DNA of 24,128 nucleotides. Origin: Phyllobacteriaceae bacterium UBA1940. Lineage in GTDB: Bacteria > Pseudomonadota > Alphaproteobacteria > Rhizobiales > Rhizobiaceae. How positions within the stretch are numbered: position 1 is the first letter of the stretch; the number at the start of each line of letters is the position of its first letter. The position numbers and the translations under genes were made by a program. The stretch spans positions 1 to 24,128 of the forward strand of contig DDFA01000005.1 of the NCBI GenBank assembly GCA_002336975.1. The letters are read 5' to 3'. Below, in pieces: positions 8,503-16,040 of the stretch. Under the pieces are notes generated by a model, which worked only from the letters and a program-made list of their open reading frames with translations, did not search any database and was not told the DNA's origin.

Positions 8503-9509
8503 GACACATCATTTTCGGCGGCGATGGTTTCGTCGGCCGGCATCTGGCGCCCAAGCTGCTGGCGGACGGTTGCGAGGTGGTGGTGGCTGACGTCGTCAAG
8601 AGCGACCTGCCGCACTACCGCAACGTGCAGTTCGTCAATTGCGACGTCACCGATCCCGACCATGTGGCGCGCGTTGGCGTCAAGGCCGACGACATGGTCT
8701 ACAACCTGTCGGCCAAGATGCTGTCGCCGATCCAGGTGCGGGCCAAGCGACACGAGTTCTTCTGGCCGGTGAACTATCACGGCGCCGAAAACATCATTCA
8801 CGCGATGGCTCGCGTCGATGCGCCCAGGCTGGTGCATTTCACCACCGACATGATCTACGGCCACACGGTGAAGTTCCCGATGACCGAGGACCACCCGGTG
8901 GCGCCGCTGGGCGAATATGGCCTGTCGAAGCTGAAGACCGAGGAACTGGCCGAGGAATGGCGCACGCGCGGCATGAACATTTCGCTGTTCCGCCCGCGCC
9001 TGATCATCGGGCCCGGCCGTCTCGGCATCCTGGAAAAACTGTTCAAGCTGATCGACATGAACCTGCCGGTTCCGATGATCGGGTCGGGCCGCAACCCCTA
9101 TCAGTTCATTTCGGTGTTCGATTGCGCGGAAGCCGCCCGGCTGGCCTGGAAGGCGGGCGTGCCCAACGAGGCCTACAATCTCGGCTCGCTCAATCCGCCG
9201 CCGGTGCGCAAGCTGCTGGGCGACCTGGTCAAGCACGCCGGCTCGAAGTCGATCCTGCTGCCGACGCCCGGCTGGGCGGTGAAACGCACGCTCGATCTGC
9301 TCGACTGGATGAACATGCCGATCATGGACCCCGAGCAATACCTCATCGCCGATGAGGACTGCCTGCTCGACGTGTCGAAAGGCAAGCGCGATCTCGGCTG
9401 GGTTCCGCAATATCGCGACGAGGACATGCTGATCGCGGCCTATCGCGAATATCGCGCCAAGAAGGACGGCGCCGCCGTCAAGGCCGGCCATTCGGTTCCG
9501 GCGGAATAA
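8499..9509 (+). CDS. Extended-SDR NAD-dependent epimerase/dehydratase family protein
   Basis: A 336-residue extended short-chain dehydrogenase/reductase. The Rossmann fingerprint GGDGFVG begins at residue 7; the catalytic triad appears as Thr115/Thr116 (HFTTDMIYG), Tyr140 and Lys144 (EYGLSKLK). Arg-rich FRPRLIIGPGR and YQFISVFDCAEAA follow family order. Such enzymes act on nucleotide sugars or lipid-linked sugars. In this operon it may supply the NAD(P)H reductase step that mycobacteria assign to DprE2 (a smaller classical SDR), or it may epimerise another carbon; the sequence does not decide. ATG 8499 overlaps the previous stop by four bases and has GAGG nine bases upstream. The frame is open far upstream, but that part is out-of-frame reading through the preceding gene. 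Confidence 0.85.
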   Translation: MRHIIFGGDGFVGRHLAPKLLADGCEVVVADVVKSDLPHYRNVQFVNCDVTDPDHVARVGVKADDMVYNLSAKMLSPIQVRAKRHEFFWPVNYHGAENIIHAMARVDAPRLVHFTTDMIYGHTVKFPMTEDHPVAPLGEYGLSKLKTEELAEEWRTRGMNISLFRPRLIIGPGRLGILEKLFKLIDMNLPVPMIGSGRNPYQFISVFDCAEAARLAWKAGVPNEAYNLGSLNPPPVRKLLGDLVKHAGSKSILLPTPGWAVKRTLDLLDWMNMPIMDPEQYLIADEDCLLDVSKGKRDLGWVPQYRDEDMLIAAYREYRAKKDGAAVKAGHSVPAE

Positions 9510-9527
9510 TCGGGCAAGGGGACGAAG

Positions 9528-11000
9528 ATGACGACCATGACCAAGACCAGCCACGCCGCCACGCGCGCGGTGATCGACGCGCCGGCGCTGACGCCCAACG
9601 CCACCCGCAAACCGAAGCTGATGTCGGTTGACGACGCCAAGGCGCTCGACGTGCCGCGCATGACCGAGCTGTTCAAGGCGCACATCAATCCCGGCCAGCT
9701 GCATTTCATGAAGCTGCTCGGCTTCCACAAGGTGAAGGTCGAGCGCGCTGAGGGCATGTATTACATCGACCAGAACGGCCGGAAAATCCTCGATTTCTTC
9801 GGCGGTTTCGGTTCGCTGGCGTTCGGCCACAACCATCCGCGGCTGCTCGACGCGCGCAAGAAATTCCAGGACGAAAAGCGCCACGAGATCGCCATCGCCT
9901 TCATGTCGCAATACGCCTCGGCCTTCGCCTACAATCTGGCGCAGTGCTCGCCCGGCGACCTCGACATGGTGTTTCTGGGCTCGACCGGGTCGGAAGCGAT
10001 GGAGGCCGCGATCAAGGTGGCCGAGCGCGCCGCCGGCCCGAAGCGTCCAAAGATCGTCTATGCCGAGAACTCGTTCCACGGCAAGACCAAGGGCGTGCTG
10101 TCGATCACCGACGGGCCGCTCTATCGCGGCGAGTTCAAGCTTGTCGGCAACAATGTGAAGGTGCCGTTCGGCGACATCGAAGCGATCGAGAACGCCTTCA
10201 GGTCCGATCCCGAAATCGGCGTCATCGTGCTGGAAACGGTTCAGGGCGGCGGCGGCATCATCCAGGCGCCGAAGGAATTCTGGCAGAAGCTGCGGGCGCT
10301 GTGCGACCAGTACGGCGTGCTTTGGGTGGCCGACGAGGTGCAGTGCGGATATGGCCGCACCGGCCGTTTCTATGCGTTCGAGCACTATGACGTGGTTCCC
10401 GACGTCACCGCGCTGGCCAAGTCGCTGGGCGGCGGCAAGACGGCGATGGGGGCGATGATCGCGACCCGCGACGTCTACATGAAGGCCTACGGCACGCCCA
10501 AGACCGCGATGATCCACGCCGCGGCGACGTTTGGCGGCATCGGCGAGGCGTGCGTCACCTCGATCGAGGCGCTGAACGTGCTGTATGACGAGGGGCTGAT
10601 CGACAATTCGGCCGATGTCGGCGAATACCTGCTCGACCGCCTCAAGGCGCTGAAGGCGAAATATCCCAAGATCGTCAAGGACGTGCGTGGCAACGGGCTG
10701 ATGGTCGGCCTCGAGTTCCAGGACTTTTCGCAGACGCTGCCGATGGTGCTGCGTCCGGTGGTCTCGGTGCTCGACGACAAGCTGAAAGGCTCGCTGTCGG
10801 GCTTCGTCGGGGCGCTGATGCTGCGCGACTACGATTGCCTGGTGGCGTTCACCGAATACAACCGCAACGTCATCCGGCTCGAGCCGCCGCTGATCTGCCA
10901 GCGCGAACATGTCGACACGTTTGTCAACGCGCTGGACGATCTGCTCGGCCGTGGCGTCATCTCGATCGTCAAGGACTTCGTCAAGAGCCAGGTGAGCTGA
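9528..11000 (+). CDS. Class III (PLP-dependent) aminotransferase
   Basis: A 490-residue fold-type I aminotransferase of the ornithine/GABA (class III) group. Seen are GSTGSEAMEAAIKVAE (151-166), NSFHGKTKG (181-189), DEVQCGYGRTG (269-279, Asp269 contacting the PLP pyridine nitrogen) and LAKSLGGGK with Lys298 as the Schiff-base lysine. The N-terminal 50 residues are a divergent extension, and residues 360-420 are unusually long between the last two conserved blocks. AAGGGG lies six bases before ATG 9528. Its place between an SDR and a membrane glycosyltransferase-like gene suggests it aminates a sugar or polyol, as HpnO does in hopanoid side chains, rather than an amino acid intermediate; this is inference. 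Confidence 0.88.
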   Translation: MTTMTKTSHAATRAVIDAPALTPNATRKPKLMSVDDAKALDVPRMTELFKAHINPGQLHFMKLLGFHKVKVERAEGMYYIDQNGRKILDFFGGFGSLAFGHNHPRLLDARKKFQDEKRHEIAIAFMSQYASAFAYNLAQCSPGDLDMVFLGSTGSEAMEAAIKVAERAAGPKRPKIVYAENSFHGKTKGVLSITDGPLYRGEFKLVGNNVKVPFGDIEAIENAFRSDPEIGVIVLETVQGGGGIIQAPKEFWQKLRALCDQYGVLWVADEVQCGYGRTGRFYAFEHYDVVPDVTALAKSLGGGKTAMGAMIATRDVYMKAYGTPKTAMIHAAATFGGIGEACVTSIEALNVLYDEGLIDNSADVGEYLLDRLKALKAKYPKIVKDVRGNGLMVGLEFQDFSQTLPMVLRPVVSVLDDKLKGSLSGFVGALMLRDYDCLVAFTEYNRNVIRLEPPLICQREHVDTFVNALDDLLGRGVISIVKDFVKSQVS

Positions 11001-11040
11001 AGCCTGCCGGCGGGCGGACAATAAAGAAGGGGGTCGATCA

Positions 11041-12222
11041 ATGGCGCAGGCACAACAGGAAACATTGATCGGCTGGGCGATGCGCAGCGACGCCGGCGGG
11101 GCGGTAGTCAAAAACCTGACCGGCCGCCGCACCCTCGACACGCTCGGGGCGCTGTTCATGCTGGTCTCGATTTTCGCGACCGCCGTCTATGCAACGCTGA
11201 AACCCGACTACAACTGGGACATGGTCGCCTATGTCGCGACGGCGCTGGAAAACCGGGTCGACAACGCCCAGGACCTGCACCGCGAAACCTGGCAACGGAT
11301 CGACGCCGGCTCGACGCCGACGCAGCAATTCAAGCTGAAACAGTCCAATCCCTACAACCTGCACCAGTGGGAAAATCCGGACGACTTTCAGTCGCAGCTG
11401 TCGATGTATCGGGTCAAGTTCGCCTACACATGGCTGTTGCGGGCGCTGGAGCCGCTGACCGGGCTGGTCGGCGCGAGCATTCTGGTCAGCGTGGCGTCGA
11501 GCGTCGCGTTCGGGCTGATCGCGTTCTGGTGGCTGTGGCGCGCCGAGGCGCTGCAGGCCGGCTTCGTGGTGGCGCCGCTGCTGTTCATCGCCGACTATGC
11601 GCGGATGACCACCGCGGTGACGCCGGACATCCTGCTGACCGCGGTGTCGTTCGCCGCGCTCTATCTGCTGTGGCGTGGCCGCGACGTCGTCGCCGGCCTG
11701 CTGTTGTTCGCCTCGGTCTTCATCCGGCCCGACAACCTGATCCTGATCTTCGCGCTGCTGATCGCCGCCGTCCTGTTCAGGTGGCGCTGGATGCCGATGG
11801 CGATCACATTCGTCGCCTCGTTCATCGCCTGCATCGTGATTGCGAAGCTTGGCCATCATCCCGGCTGGTGGGCGCACTTCTATTTCTCCTGCGTCCACAT
11901 CCAGAACTCGATGATCGGTTTCGATCCGGCGTTTTCGGTCGGGGCGATGGCCGTCGGCTATGTGCGCGGCGTCGTCGTGTCGATGCTCGACAATGACTGG
12001 CCGGCGATCCTGGCGCTGCTGACCGCCGGCTGGGCGCTGCTCGCCAAATACGGCAGGCTGGCCGAGGGCCGGACCAACGCCATGATCTTTGCGATGGCGA
12101 TCGGCACGCTTGGCAAGTTCGCCAGCTTTCCGCTGCCCGACGACCGCTTCTATTTCGTCTTCATCGCCGCGATGACGGTGCTGCTCGCCATCGGCTGGAA
12201 GCCGCGCTTCGACAGGAGCTGA
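11041..12222 (+). CDS. Multi-pass membrane protein, candidate GT-C glycosyltransferase
   Basis: A 393-residue inner-membrane protein with a cytoplasmic N-terminus, a first helix at about 36-52, a long periplasmic loop (53-128) and about eight further helices. The first loop begins PDYNWDMVAYV, with an acidic residue (Asp60) right after helix 1, as in GT-C glycosyltransferases that use polyprenyl-phosphate sugars. SVFIRPDNLILIFALL at about 225-240 also resembles that group. It ends the cluster and would use the lipid-linked pentose on the periplasmic side. AAGGGGG lies ahead of ATG 11041. I do not recognise a specific named family, so GT-C is a structural guess supported by context. Confidence 0.7.
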   Translation: MAQAQQETLIGWAMRSDAGGAVVKNLTGRRTLDTLGALFMLVSIFATAVYATLKPDYNWDMVAYVATALENRVDNAQDLHRETWQRIDAGSTPTQQFKLKQSNPYNLHQWENPDDFQSQLSMYRVKFAYTWLLRALEPLTGLVGASILVSVASSVAFGLIAFWWLWRAEALQAGFVVAPLLFIADYARMTTAVTPDILLTAVSFAALYLLWRGRDVVAGLLLFASVFIRPDNLILIFALLIAAVLFRWRWMPMAITFVASFIACIVIAKLGHHPGWWAHFYFSCVHIQNSMIGFDPAFSVGAMAVGYVRGVVVSMLDNDWPAILALLTAGWALLAKYGRLAEGRTNAMIFAMAIGTLGKFASFPLPDDRFYFVFIAAMTVLLAIGWKPRFDRS

Positions 12223-12285
12223 TGCTGGCCTGTCCAGGCGTCGCCGACGGCGGCGTCGCTCGCCCGTCGCGCGGCACTTTTTCGA

Positions 12286-12350
12286 TGTCGCAAACAGGCT
12301 GAATTCGCGGCGCGTCGCCCTATAGTGTCCCCCGAAACACTTATTCGGGG
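12286..12350 (+). promoter_or_regulatory. Candidate activator-dependent promoter and leader hairpin of the dehydrogenase gene
   Basis: TATAGT at 12321-12326 is a fair -10 box, with no recognisable -35 hexamer 16-18 bases upstream. TGTCGCA at 12286-12292 would sit at about -41 to -47, where an AraC-type activator binds. Downstream, CCCCGAA (12330-12336) and TTCGGGG (12344-12350) form a 7-base-pair hairpin with a 7-base loop. The GGGG arm is the only Shine-Dalgarno-like sequence before ATG 12360. The same TGTCGCA motif recurs near the GbdR-like regulator. Confidence 0.4.
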
Positions 12351-12359
12351 ATCGGTTCC

Positions 12360-14921
12360 ATGGCAGCTTTTCCGACGCGCGCTCAGGTGGTCATCATCGG
12401 GCTTGGCGGCATCGTCGGCGCGTCGATCGCCCACCATCTGATCGAACGCGGCTGGGACGACGTCGTCGGCATCGACAAATCCGGCATTCCCACCGACATC
12501 GGCTCCACCGCGCACGCGTCGGATTTCTGCTACATGACCAGCCACGATTTTCTGTCGTGCTGGACCTCGCTCTACTCGATCGATTTCTACGACAGGCTTG
12601 GCCATTACGACCGCGTCGGCGGGCTTGAAGTGGCGCGCGTCGGCGACGATGCGCGCATGGACGAGATCCGCCGAAAAGTCTCGTCCGGCAAGGCGTTCGG
12701 CACCCGCGCGCGGCTGATCGAACCGGCCGAGATCAAGCAGAAATTCCCCCTTATCGAGGAAACCGTCGTGCAGGGCGGATTGTGGGACCCCGACGCCGGC
12801 CTGGTCATCCCGCGCTCGCAGACGGTGGCCCACAAACTGGTCGAAATGGGCGAGAAATCGGGCAAGCTGAAAGCCTTCGCCAACACGCCGGCGAAATCGC
12901 TGGTCATCGAAAACGGGCGCATCAAGGGCGTCGTCACAGACCGCGGCACGATCGAGGCCGACTATGTCATCGTCTGCGCCGGCCTTTGGGGCCGGCTGAT
13001 CGCGGAAATGGCCGGCGAAGACCTGCCGGTGATGCCGATCGACCATCCGCTGACCTTTTTCGGCCCGTTCACCGAGTTTGCCGGCACCGGCAAGGAGATC
13101 GGCTACCCGCTGCTGCGCGACCAGGGCAATTCCGCCTATATGCGCGACACCGGCGACCCGGTCACCGCCGAAGGCGGCATGATCGAATGGGGCTACTACG
13201 AGGAACACCATCCGCGCCTGGTGCATCCGCGCGAACTGCTGGAGAAAGACCAGGCGCGGCTGTCGCCGTCGCAGCGCGACCTCGACATGGAGCAGATCAT
13301 CGAGCCGCTGGAGCGCGCCATCGAGCTGACGCCGATCCTGGGCGAGTTGGGCTACGACGAACGCCGCTCGTTCAACGGCCTGCTGCAGGTGACCACCGAC
13401 GGCGGACCGTCGATGGGAGAAAGCCAGAAGGTGAGGGGGCTGTGGTATGCGGTCGCCATCTGGGTCAAGGACGCGCCCGGCATGGCCAAGCTGCTGGTCG
13501 ACTGGATGACCGACGGGCGCACCGAAATCGACCACAACCGGCTCGACTATTCGCGCTTCTATCCGCACCAGCTCCAGGAAGACTTTATCACCGGGCGCTG
13601 CGGCGAGGCGGCGCAAAAAGTCTACAACCCCGCCGTCCATCCGCGCGAGCCCTATGCGACGGGCCGCAACATCAAGCGTTCGCCGTTCTACGAGCGCGAA
13701 AAGGAGCTCGGCGGCTATTTCATGGAGCTCGGCGGCTGGGAGCGCGCGCATGGCTACGCGGCCAATGAGCACCTGCTGGAAAAATACGGCAACCGGGTTC
13801 CGGTGCGCGAAAACGAATGGGACAACCGTCACTTCTGGCGCGTGTCGAACGCCGAGCACCTGGCGATGAGCGAGGATGTCGGCATCGTCAACCTGTCGCA
13901 TTTCCACATGGTCGACATCGAAGGCCCCGACCATGTCGAACTGATGGAGTGGCTGGCGGCGGCGAAGGTCGGCGGCGACGGCAATATCGGCAAGGGCATC
14001 TACACCCACTTCCTCGACGACGAAGGCATGGTGCGGGCCGACTTCACCATGTTCCGCATGCCTGACTGCATCCGGCTGGTGAACGGCGCCGACGCCGGCC
14101 CGCGCGACTTCCACTATATGCGCCGCATCGCCGCCGACCGCGGGCTCGACGTGACGATCACCGACGTTTCGGAAAAGATCGTCACCATCGGCATCTGGGG
14201 TCCCAATGCGCGGGCGACGCTGAAGAAGGTCGTCGCCGATCCGGCCGGGCTCGATCCGGAGAATTTTGCGTTCGCCGCAATCAAGCAGATCGAGATCGGC
14301 GGCAAGCCGGTGACCGCCTTCCGCATTTCCTATGTCGGCGAGCAGGGCTGGGAACTGCACATGCGCTACGAGGACGGGCTGGCGGTGTGGGACGCGCTGC
14401 GCTCGACCGGGGCGATGGCGTTCGGCGTCGAGACCTATGCGAACTCGCGCCGGATGGAAAAGAGCCTGCGGCTGCAGAACGCCGACCTCTTGACCGAATA
14501 CAATCTGATCGAAGCCGACCTGCAGAGGCCGAAAGTCAAGGAGGCGGATTTCCGCGGCAAGGCGGCGAACATCGCCCACCGGGCGCTGCCGCACCAGGCG
14601 GCGATGCTGTGCACGCTGGTGATGACCGACAATCGCGACAGGAACGGCGTGGCGCGCTACCCCGTCGGCAGCATGCCGGTGCTCGACCCCGACACCGGCG
14701 AAACGCTGGTCGACGAACACGGCCGCCGCTCGTTCACCACCTCGGTGGCGTTCGGCCCGACGATCGGCAAGAACATCGCGCTCGCCTATCTGCCGTGGTC
14801 CTACTGCCAGGCCGGGCGAAAACTGCTGGTCGAGTATTTTGGCGAGACCTATCCGGTCGAGGTCGCCGGCGTCGGCTACCAGCCGCTCTATGACCCTGAA
14901 AACACAAAGCCGAGAAGCTGA
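12360..14921 (+). CDS. Dimethylglycine/sarcosine dehydrogenase-like flavoprotein (DAO + GcvT domains)
   Basis: An 853-residue protein with the architecture of mitochondrial dimethylglycine and sarcosine dehydrogenases: an N-terminal FAD-dependent DAO domain (about 8-370), an FAO-type linker, then GcvT folate-binding domains (about 420-840; NLSHFHMVDIEGPDHVELM, YVGEQGWELHM). Such enzymes demethylate an N-methyl amine and load the C1 unit on tetrahydrofolate. Two details differ from the textbook family: the FAD fingerprint reads GLGGIVG (GxGxxxG, one residue longer) and the covalent-FAD His motif HAAG reads HASD (His52). The substrate is therefore uncertain; dimethylglycine or sarcosine is likeliest. 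ATG 12360 follows a hairpin leader. It is a single gene ended by a two-way terminator. Confidence 0.85.
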   Translation: MAAFPTRAQVVIIGLGGIVGASIAHHLIERGWDDVVGIDKSGIPTDIGSTAHASDFCYMTSHDFLSCWTSLYSIDFYDRLGHYDRVGGLEVARVGDDARMDEIRRKVSSGKAFGTRARLIEPAEIKQKFPLIEETVVQGGLWDPDAGLVIPRSQTVAHKLVEMGEKSGKLKAFANTPAKSLVIENGRIKGVVTDRGTIEADYVIVCAGLWGRLIAEMAGEDLPVMPIDHPLTFFGPFTEFAGTGKEIGYPLLRDQGNSAYMRDTGDPVTAEGGMIEWGYYEEHHPRLVHPRELLEKDQARLSPSQRDLDMEQIIEPLERAIELTPILGELGYDERRSFNGLLQVTTDGGPSMGESQKVRGLWYAVAIWVKDAPGMAKLLVDWMTDGRTEIDHNRLDYSRFYPHQLQEDFITGRCGEAAQKVYNPAVHPREPYATGRNIKRSPFYEREKELGGYFMELGGWERAHGYAANEHLLEKYGNRVPVRENEWDNRHFWRVSNAEHLAMSEDVGIVNLSHFHMVDIEGPDHVELMEWLAAAKVGGDGNIGKGIYTHFLDDEGMVRADFTMFRMPDCIRLVNGADAGPRDFHYMRRIAADRGLDVTITDVSEKIVTIGIWGPNARATLKKVVADPAGLDPENFAFAAIKQIEIGGKPVTAFRISYVGEQGWELHMRYEDGLAVWDALRSTGAMAFGVETYANSRRMEKSLRLQNADLLTEYNLIEADLQRPKVKEADFRGKAANIAHRALPHQAAMLCTLVMTDNRDRNGVARYPVGSMPVLDPDTGETLVDEHGRRSFTTSVAFGPTIGKNIALAYLPWSYCQAGRKLLVEYFGETYPVEVAGVGYQPLYDPENTKPRS

Positions 14922-14940
14922 TTTCAGCTTCCCGGCCTTT
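14906..14940. terminator. Bidirectional terminator between convergent genes
   Basis: A long imperfect stem, AAAGCCGAGAAGCTG against CAGCTTCCCGGCCTTT, with the small loop ATTT, spans the stop codon of the dehydrogenase. It ends in CTTT on the plus strand and, on the minus strand, GGCTTTGTGTTTT after the stem. It lies between the convergent dehydrogenase and ohr genes and probably serves both. Confidence 0.65.
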
Positions 14941-14963
14941 GGATAGCCGACAATCGGGTCGGA

Positions 14964-15392
14964 TCAGGCGACGGTCAGCCCGACATTGACGTTGTTGCGG
15001 GTGGCGTTGGAATAGGGGCAGACCTGATGGGCGGCCTCGACCAGCTTTGTGGCGGTGTCGGCGTCCATGCCCGGGATCGTGACCTTCAGGTCGGCGGTGA
15101 TGCCGTAGCCGCCCTCGGTGCGCTGGCCAAAACCGATGGTCGCCTGCACGGTGGCGTCTTCGGGCACCGAAATCTTCTGCATCCGGGCGACCGCCTTCAG
15201 CGCGCCGAGAAAACAGGCCGAGTAGCCCATCGCGAACAGTTGTTCGGGATTGGCGCCCGCGCCGCCCGGTCCACCCATTTCCTTCGGCGTGGTCAGCGTG
15301 AGCTCCATCGTGCCGTCGTCGAGCCGGGAGCGGCCGTTGCGGCCGCCAGTGGAGGTTGCCGATGTTTTGTAGATGACTTTCTCGACGGGCAT
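14964..15392 (-). CDS. ohr: Organic hydroperoxide resistance protein (Ohr/OsmC family)
   Basis: A 142-residue cytoplasmic thiol peroxidase of the Ohr subfamily that reduces organic hydroperoxides using lipoyl proteins. The two redox cysteines are Cys60 (YSACFLGAL) and Cys125 (HQVCPYSNATR), and the catalytic Arg18 and Glu50 are in place. The PYSNATRNN block near the C-terminus separates Ohr from OsmC. It is divergent from a MarR-type regulator at 15522, the classic ohr/ohrR arrangement, with two palindromic operators between them. ATG 15392 gives the standard N-terminus MPVEKVIYKT. Confidence 0.95.
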   Translation of the reverse strand: MPVEKVIYKTSATSTGGRNGRSRLDDGTMELTLTTPKEMGGPGGAGANPEQLFAMGYSACFLGALKAVARMQKISVPEDATVQATIGFGQRTEGGYGITADLKVTIPGMDADTATKLVEAAHQVCPYSNATRNNVNVGLTVA

Positions 15393-15428
15393 GATCCGGT
15401 TCCTCTTTGAATGGCGTTCGCGAAAATC

Positions 15429-15442
15429 GTTATCGCGATAAT
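15429..15442. promoter_or_regulatory. OhrR operator, ohr-proximal
   Basis: The perfect 12-base palindrome TTATCGCGATAA occupies 15430-15441, about 38 bases upstream of the ohr ATG. It shares the core TATCGCGATA with a second site whose centre is 55 bases away, so the two look like a pair of OhrR-binding sites in the divergent promoter region. Confidence 0.7.
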
Positions 15443-15484
15443 CATCCTATAACCGGGTCGGCGATCCCCGTCCAGTGAAATTCG

Positions 15485-15498
15485 CTATCGCGATAATG
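15485..15498. promoter_or_regulatory. OhrR operator, ohrR-proximal
   Basis: The palindrome TATCGCGATA at 15486-15495 is the second copy of the ohr/ohrR operator. It overlaps GATAAT (15492-15497), a plausible -10 box for ohrR, so binding here would give autorepression. Confidence 0.7.
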
Positions 15499-15521
15499 AA
15501 TTTTGTGGTACCGATCCCGCC

Positions 15522-15974
15522 ATGACTGGACCGATGCCCCGCCGAGACCCAAGACTGTCGCTGGAAAACCAGCTCTGTTTCTCGCTCTATTCGACCTCGA
15601 TGGCGGTGACGCGCGCCTATAAGCCGGTGCTCGACGAGCTTGGCCTGACCTATCCGCAATATCTGGTGTTGCTGGTGCTGTGGGACGCAGACGGCCGCAC
15701 GGTCGGGCAGATTGCAGAGCGGCTGGCGCTGGAATCGAGCACGGTGACGCCGCTGGTCAAGCGCCTCGAGCTTTCGGGCCTGGTGGCGCGGCGGCGCGAC
15801 GCCGGCGACGAGCGCCGGGTGTTCGTGCATCTGACCGACAAGGGCAGGGCGATCGAGGCCGACTGCGGCCGGCTCGCCGCCACGCTGATCGAAAGGTCCG
15901 GCATGCCGCTGTCTCAGCTTGCCGAGGTCAACCGCCAGGTGAAGGCGCTGCGCGCCGCGCTCGCGCATTCGTGA
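15522..15974 (+). CDS. ohrR: MarR-family organic-peroxide sensor OhrR
   Basis: A 150-residue winged-helix repressor that releases DNA when its N-terminal cysteine is oxidised by organic peroxides. Cys19 in LENQLCFSLYS is the sensing residue of the family. The helix-turn-helix and wing are seen as TVGQIAERLALESSTVTPLVKRLE and RRRDAGDERRVFVHLTDKG. No second conserved C-terminal cysteine pairs with it except Cys115, so whether it belongs to the one-Cys or two-Cys type is open. It is divergent from ohr and should repress both genes through the two palindromes. ATG 15522 or 15534 could be used; neither has a strong Shine-Dalgarno sequence. Confidence 0.93.
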   Translation: MTGPMPRRDPRLSLENQLCFSLYSTSMAVTRAYKPVLDELGLTYPQYLVLLVLWDADGRTVGQIAERLALESSTVTPLVKRLELSGLVARRRDAGDERRVFVHLTDKGRAIEADCGRLAATLIERSGMPLSQLAEVNRQVKALRAALAHS

Positions 15975-15987
15975 TTGGCCGGTGGCG

Positions 15988-16010
15988 CGCGGGCGCCGCC
16001 CGCGGCTTTT
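15988..16010 (+). terminator. Rho-independent terminator after ohrR
   Basis: A 7-base-pair GC stem CGCGGGC / GCCCGCG (15988-15994 and 15998-16004) with the loop GCC is followed by GCTTTT. It lies 14 bases after the ohrR stop. Confidence 0.7.
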
Positions 16011-16040
16011 CATCGTCCCGCGTCGGCGTATCATCGCGCC

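Noticed and set aside
8478..11159. An 893-codon minus-strand open frame across the SDR and aminotransferase genes
   Set aside because: The translation is Arg/His/Asp/Val-rich with no domain, while the plus strand holds two enzymes with full catalytic motifs and ribosome sites. It is an antisense artefact of codon bias.
5165..12222. The cluster as part of hopanoid side-chain synthesis (HpnO-like aminotransferase)
   Set aside because: No hpnG, hpnH or squalene-hopene cyclase genes are present, and the DprE1-like and UbiA proteins point to polyprenyl-phosphate sugars.
12223..12285. GC-rich repeats after the GT-C-like gene as a terminator
   Set aside because: Only very short or overlapping inverted repeats (such as CGCCGACGGCG) and no T-run follow them.
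12150..14720. An 856-codon minus-strand open frame opposite the dehydrogenase gene
   Set aside because: The same antisense pattern; the plus strand encodes a complete, recognisable DAO-GcvT protein.
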